Source: JAIVJN01 sp036732565 (GTDB lineage: Bacteria > Acidobacteriota > Vicinamibacteria > Vicinamibacterales > UBA2999). From it: 13,947 nucleotides of DNA. Positions within the stretch are counted from its first letter, which is position 1. Each line of letters begins with the position of its first letter. Below the pieces are notes generated by a model, which worked only from the letters and a program-made list of their open reading frames with translations, had not been told where the DNA came from and made no database searches. Location: assembly GCA_036732565.1 (NCBI GenBank), contig DAINCF010000156.1, forward strand, positions 1-13,947. Direction: 5' to 3'. This document shows positions 13,918 to 13,947 of this stretch, in pieces. The position numbers were made by a program, and so were the translations under genes.

Positions 13918-13947
13918 GTAGGGGCGGTTCGCGAACCGCCCCTACCT
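13918..13947. repeat. 30-bp REP-like element at the right edge
   Basis: Identical to the 30-bp units at 6708 and 7648 (28-bp perfect palindrome with GTAG at both feet, then CT). It begins two bases after the stop of the last amidohydrolase-like gene, and the window ends with it. Confidence 0.85.

Noticed and set aside
6708..13947. CRISPR array
   Set aside because: Repeats are palindromes scattered over kilobases without regular spacers, and there are no cas genes.

Overview
The window is high-GC DNA of a Gram-negative bacterium. It has many exported proteins with signal peptides, an outer-membrane beta-barrel protein, a TonB C-terminal remnant and no phage or plasmid backbone. DUF4394, S9 peptidase, amidohydrolase and 'TonB ... 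SPTLLNGVPVPVVMT' type proteins occur together with very dense GC-rich palindromes. This combination best fits Acidobacteriota, probably class Vicinamibacteria. That placement is inferred from family knowledge; there is no rRNA or other marker here.

Layout. (1) 2-2380 (+): two tandem paralogous surface-fibre proteins with YadA-like head repeats and a C-terminal S74 self-cleaving chaperone domain; the first is cut off by the window edge. (2) 2549-3712 (-): an exported DUF4394 protein. It is divergent from 3837-4364 (+), an exported DUF442/tyrosine-phosphatase-like protein. (3) 4689-5273 (+): a small outer-membrane beta-barrel protein. (4) 5387-6702 (+): metK (S-adenosylmethionine synthetase), preceded by a promoter, a leader that folds like a SAM-II riboswitch with an extra inserted hairpin, a competing antiterminator, and an intrinsic terminator. 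(5) 6732-6872 (-): a 46-codon remnant of a TonB C-terminal domain with no start. (6) 6911-7276 (-): a small exported protein with three cysteines. (7) 7588-13915 (+): an S9 prolyl-oligopeptidase-type peptidase, a double-module amidohydrolase and a second amidohydrolase-like protein. These three probably work together on peptides in the periplasm.

Most intergenic spaces hold GC-rich palindromes (REP-like elements) that begin with GTAG or GTGG at the foot of the hairpin, the hallmark of REP elements mobilised by RAYT transposases. One copy sits in frame inside the signal peptide of the S9 peptidase and supplies its probable cleavage site. Another supplies the stop codon of the TonB remnant. Two other short-repeat types occur: an AAGCCTCC octamer array before the peptidase gene, and a CGGCAGT heptamer inverted repeat that is translated as the linker between the two amidohydrolase modules.

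The most interesting item is the metK leader. Its P1 stem, GAUUU loop start, CCGNNUUG loop segment, pseudoknot strand ending in UAA, and downstream switch to a terminator make a coherent model of SAM feedback on SAM synthesis.
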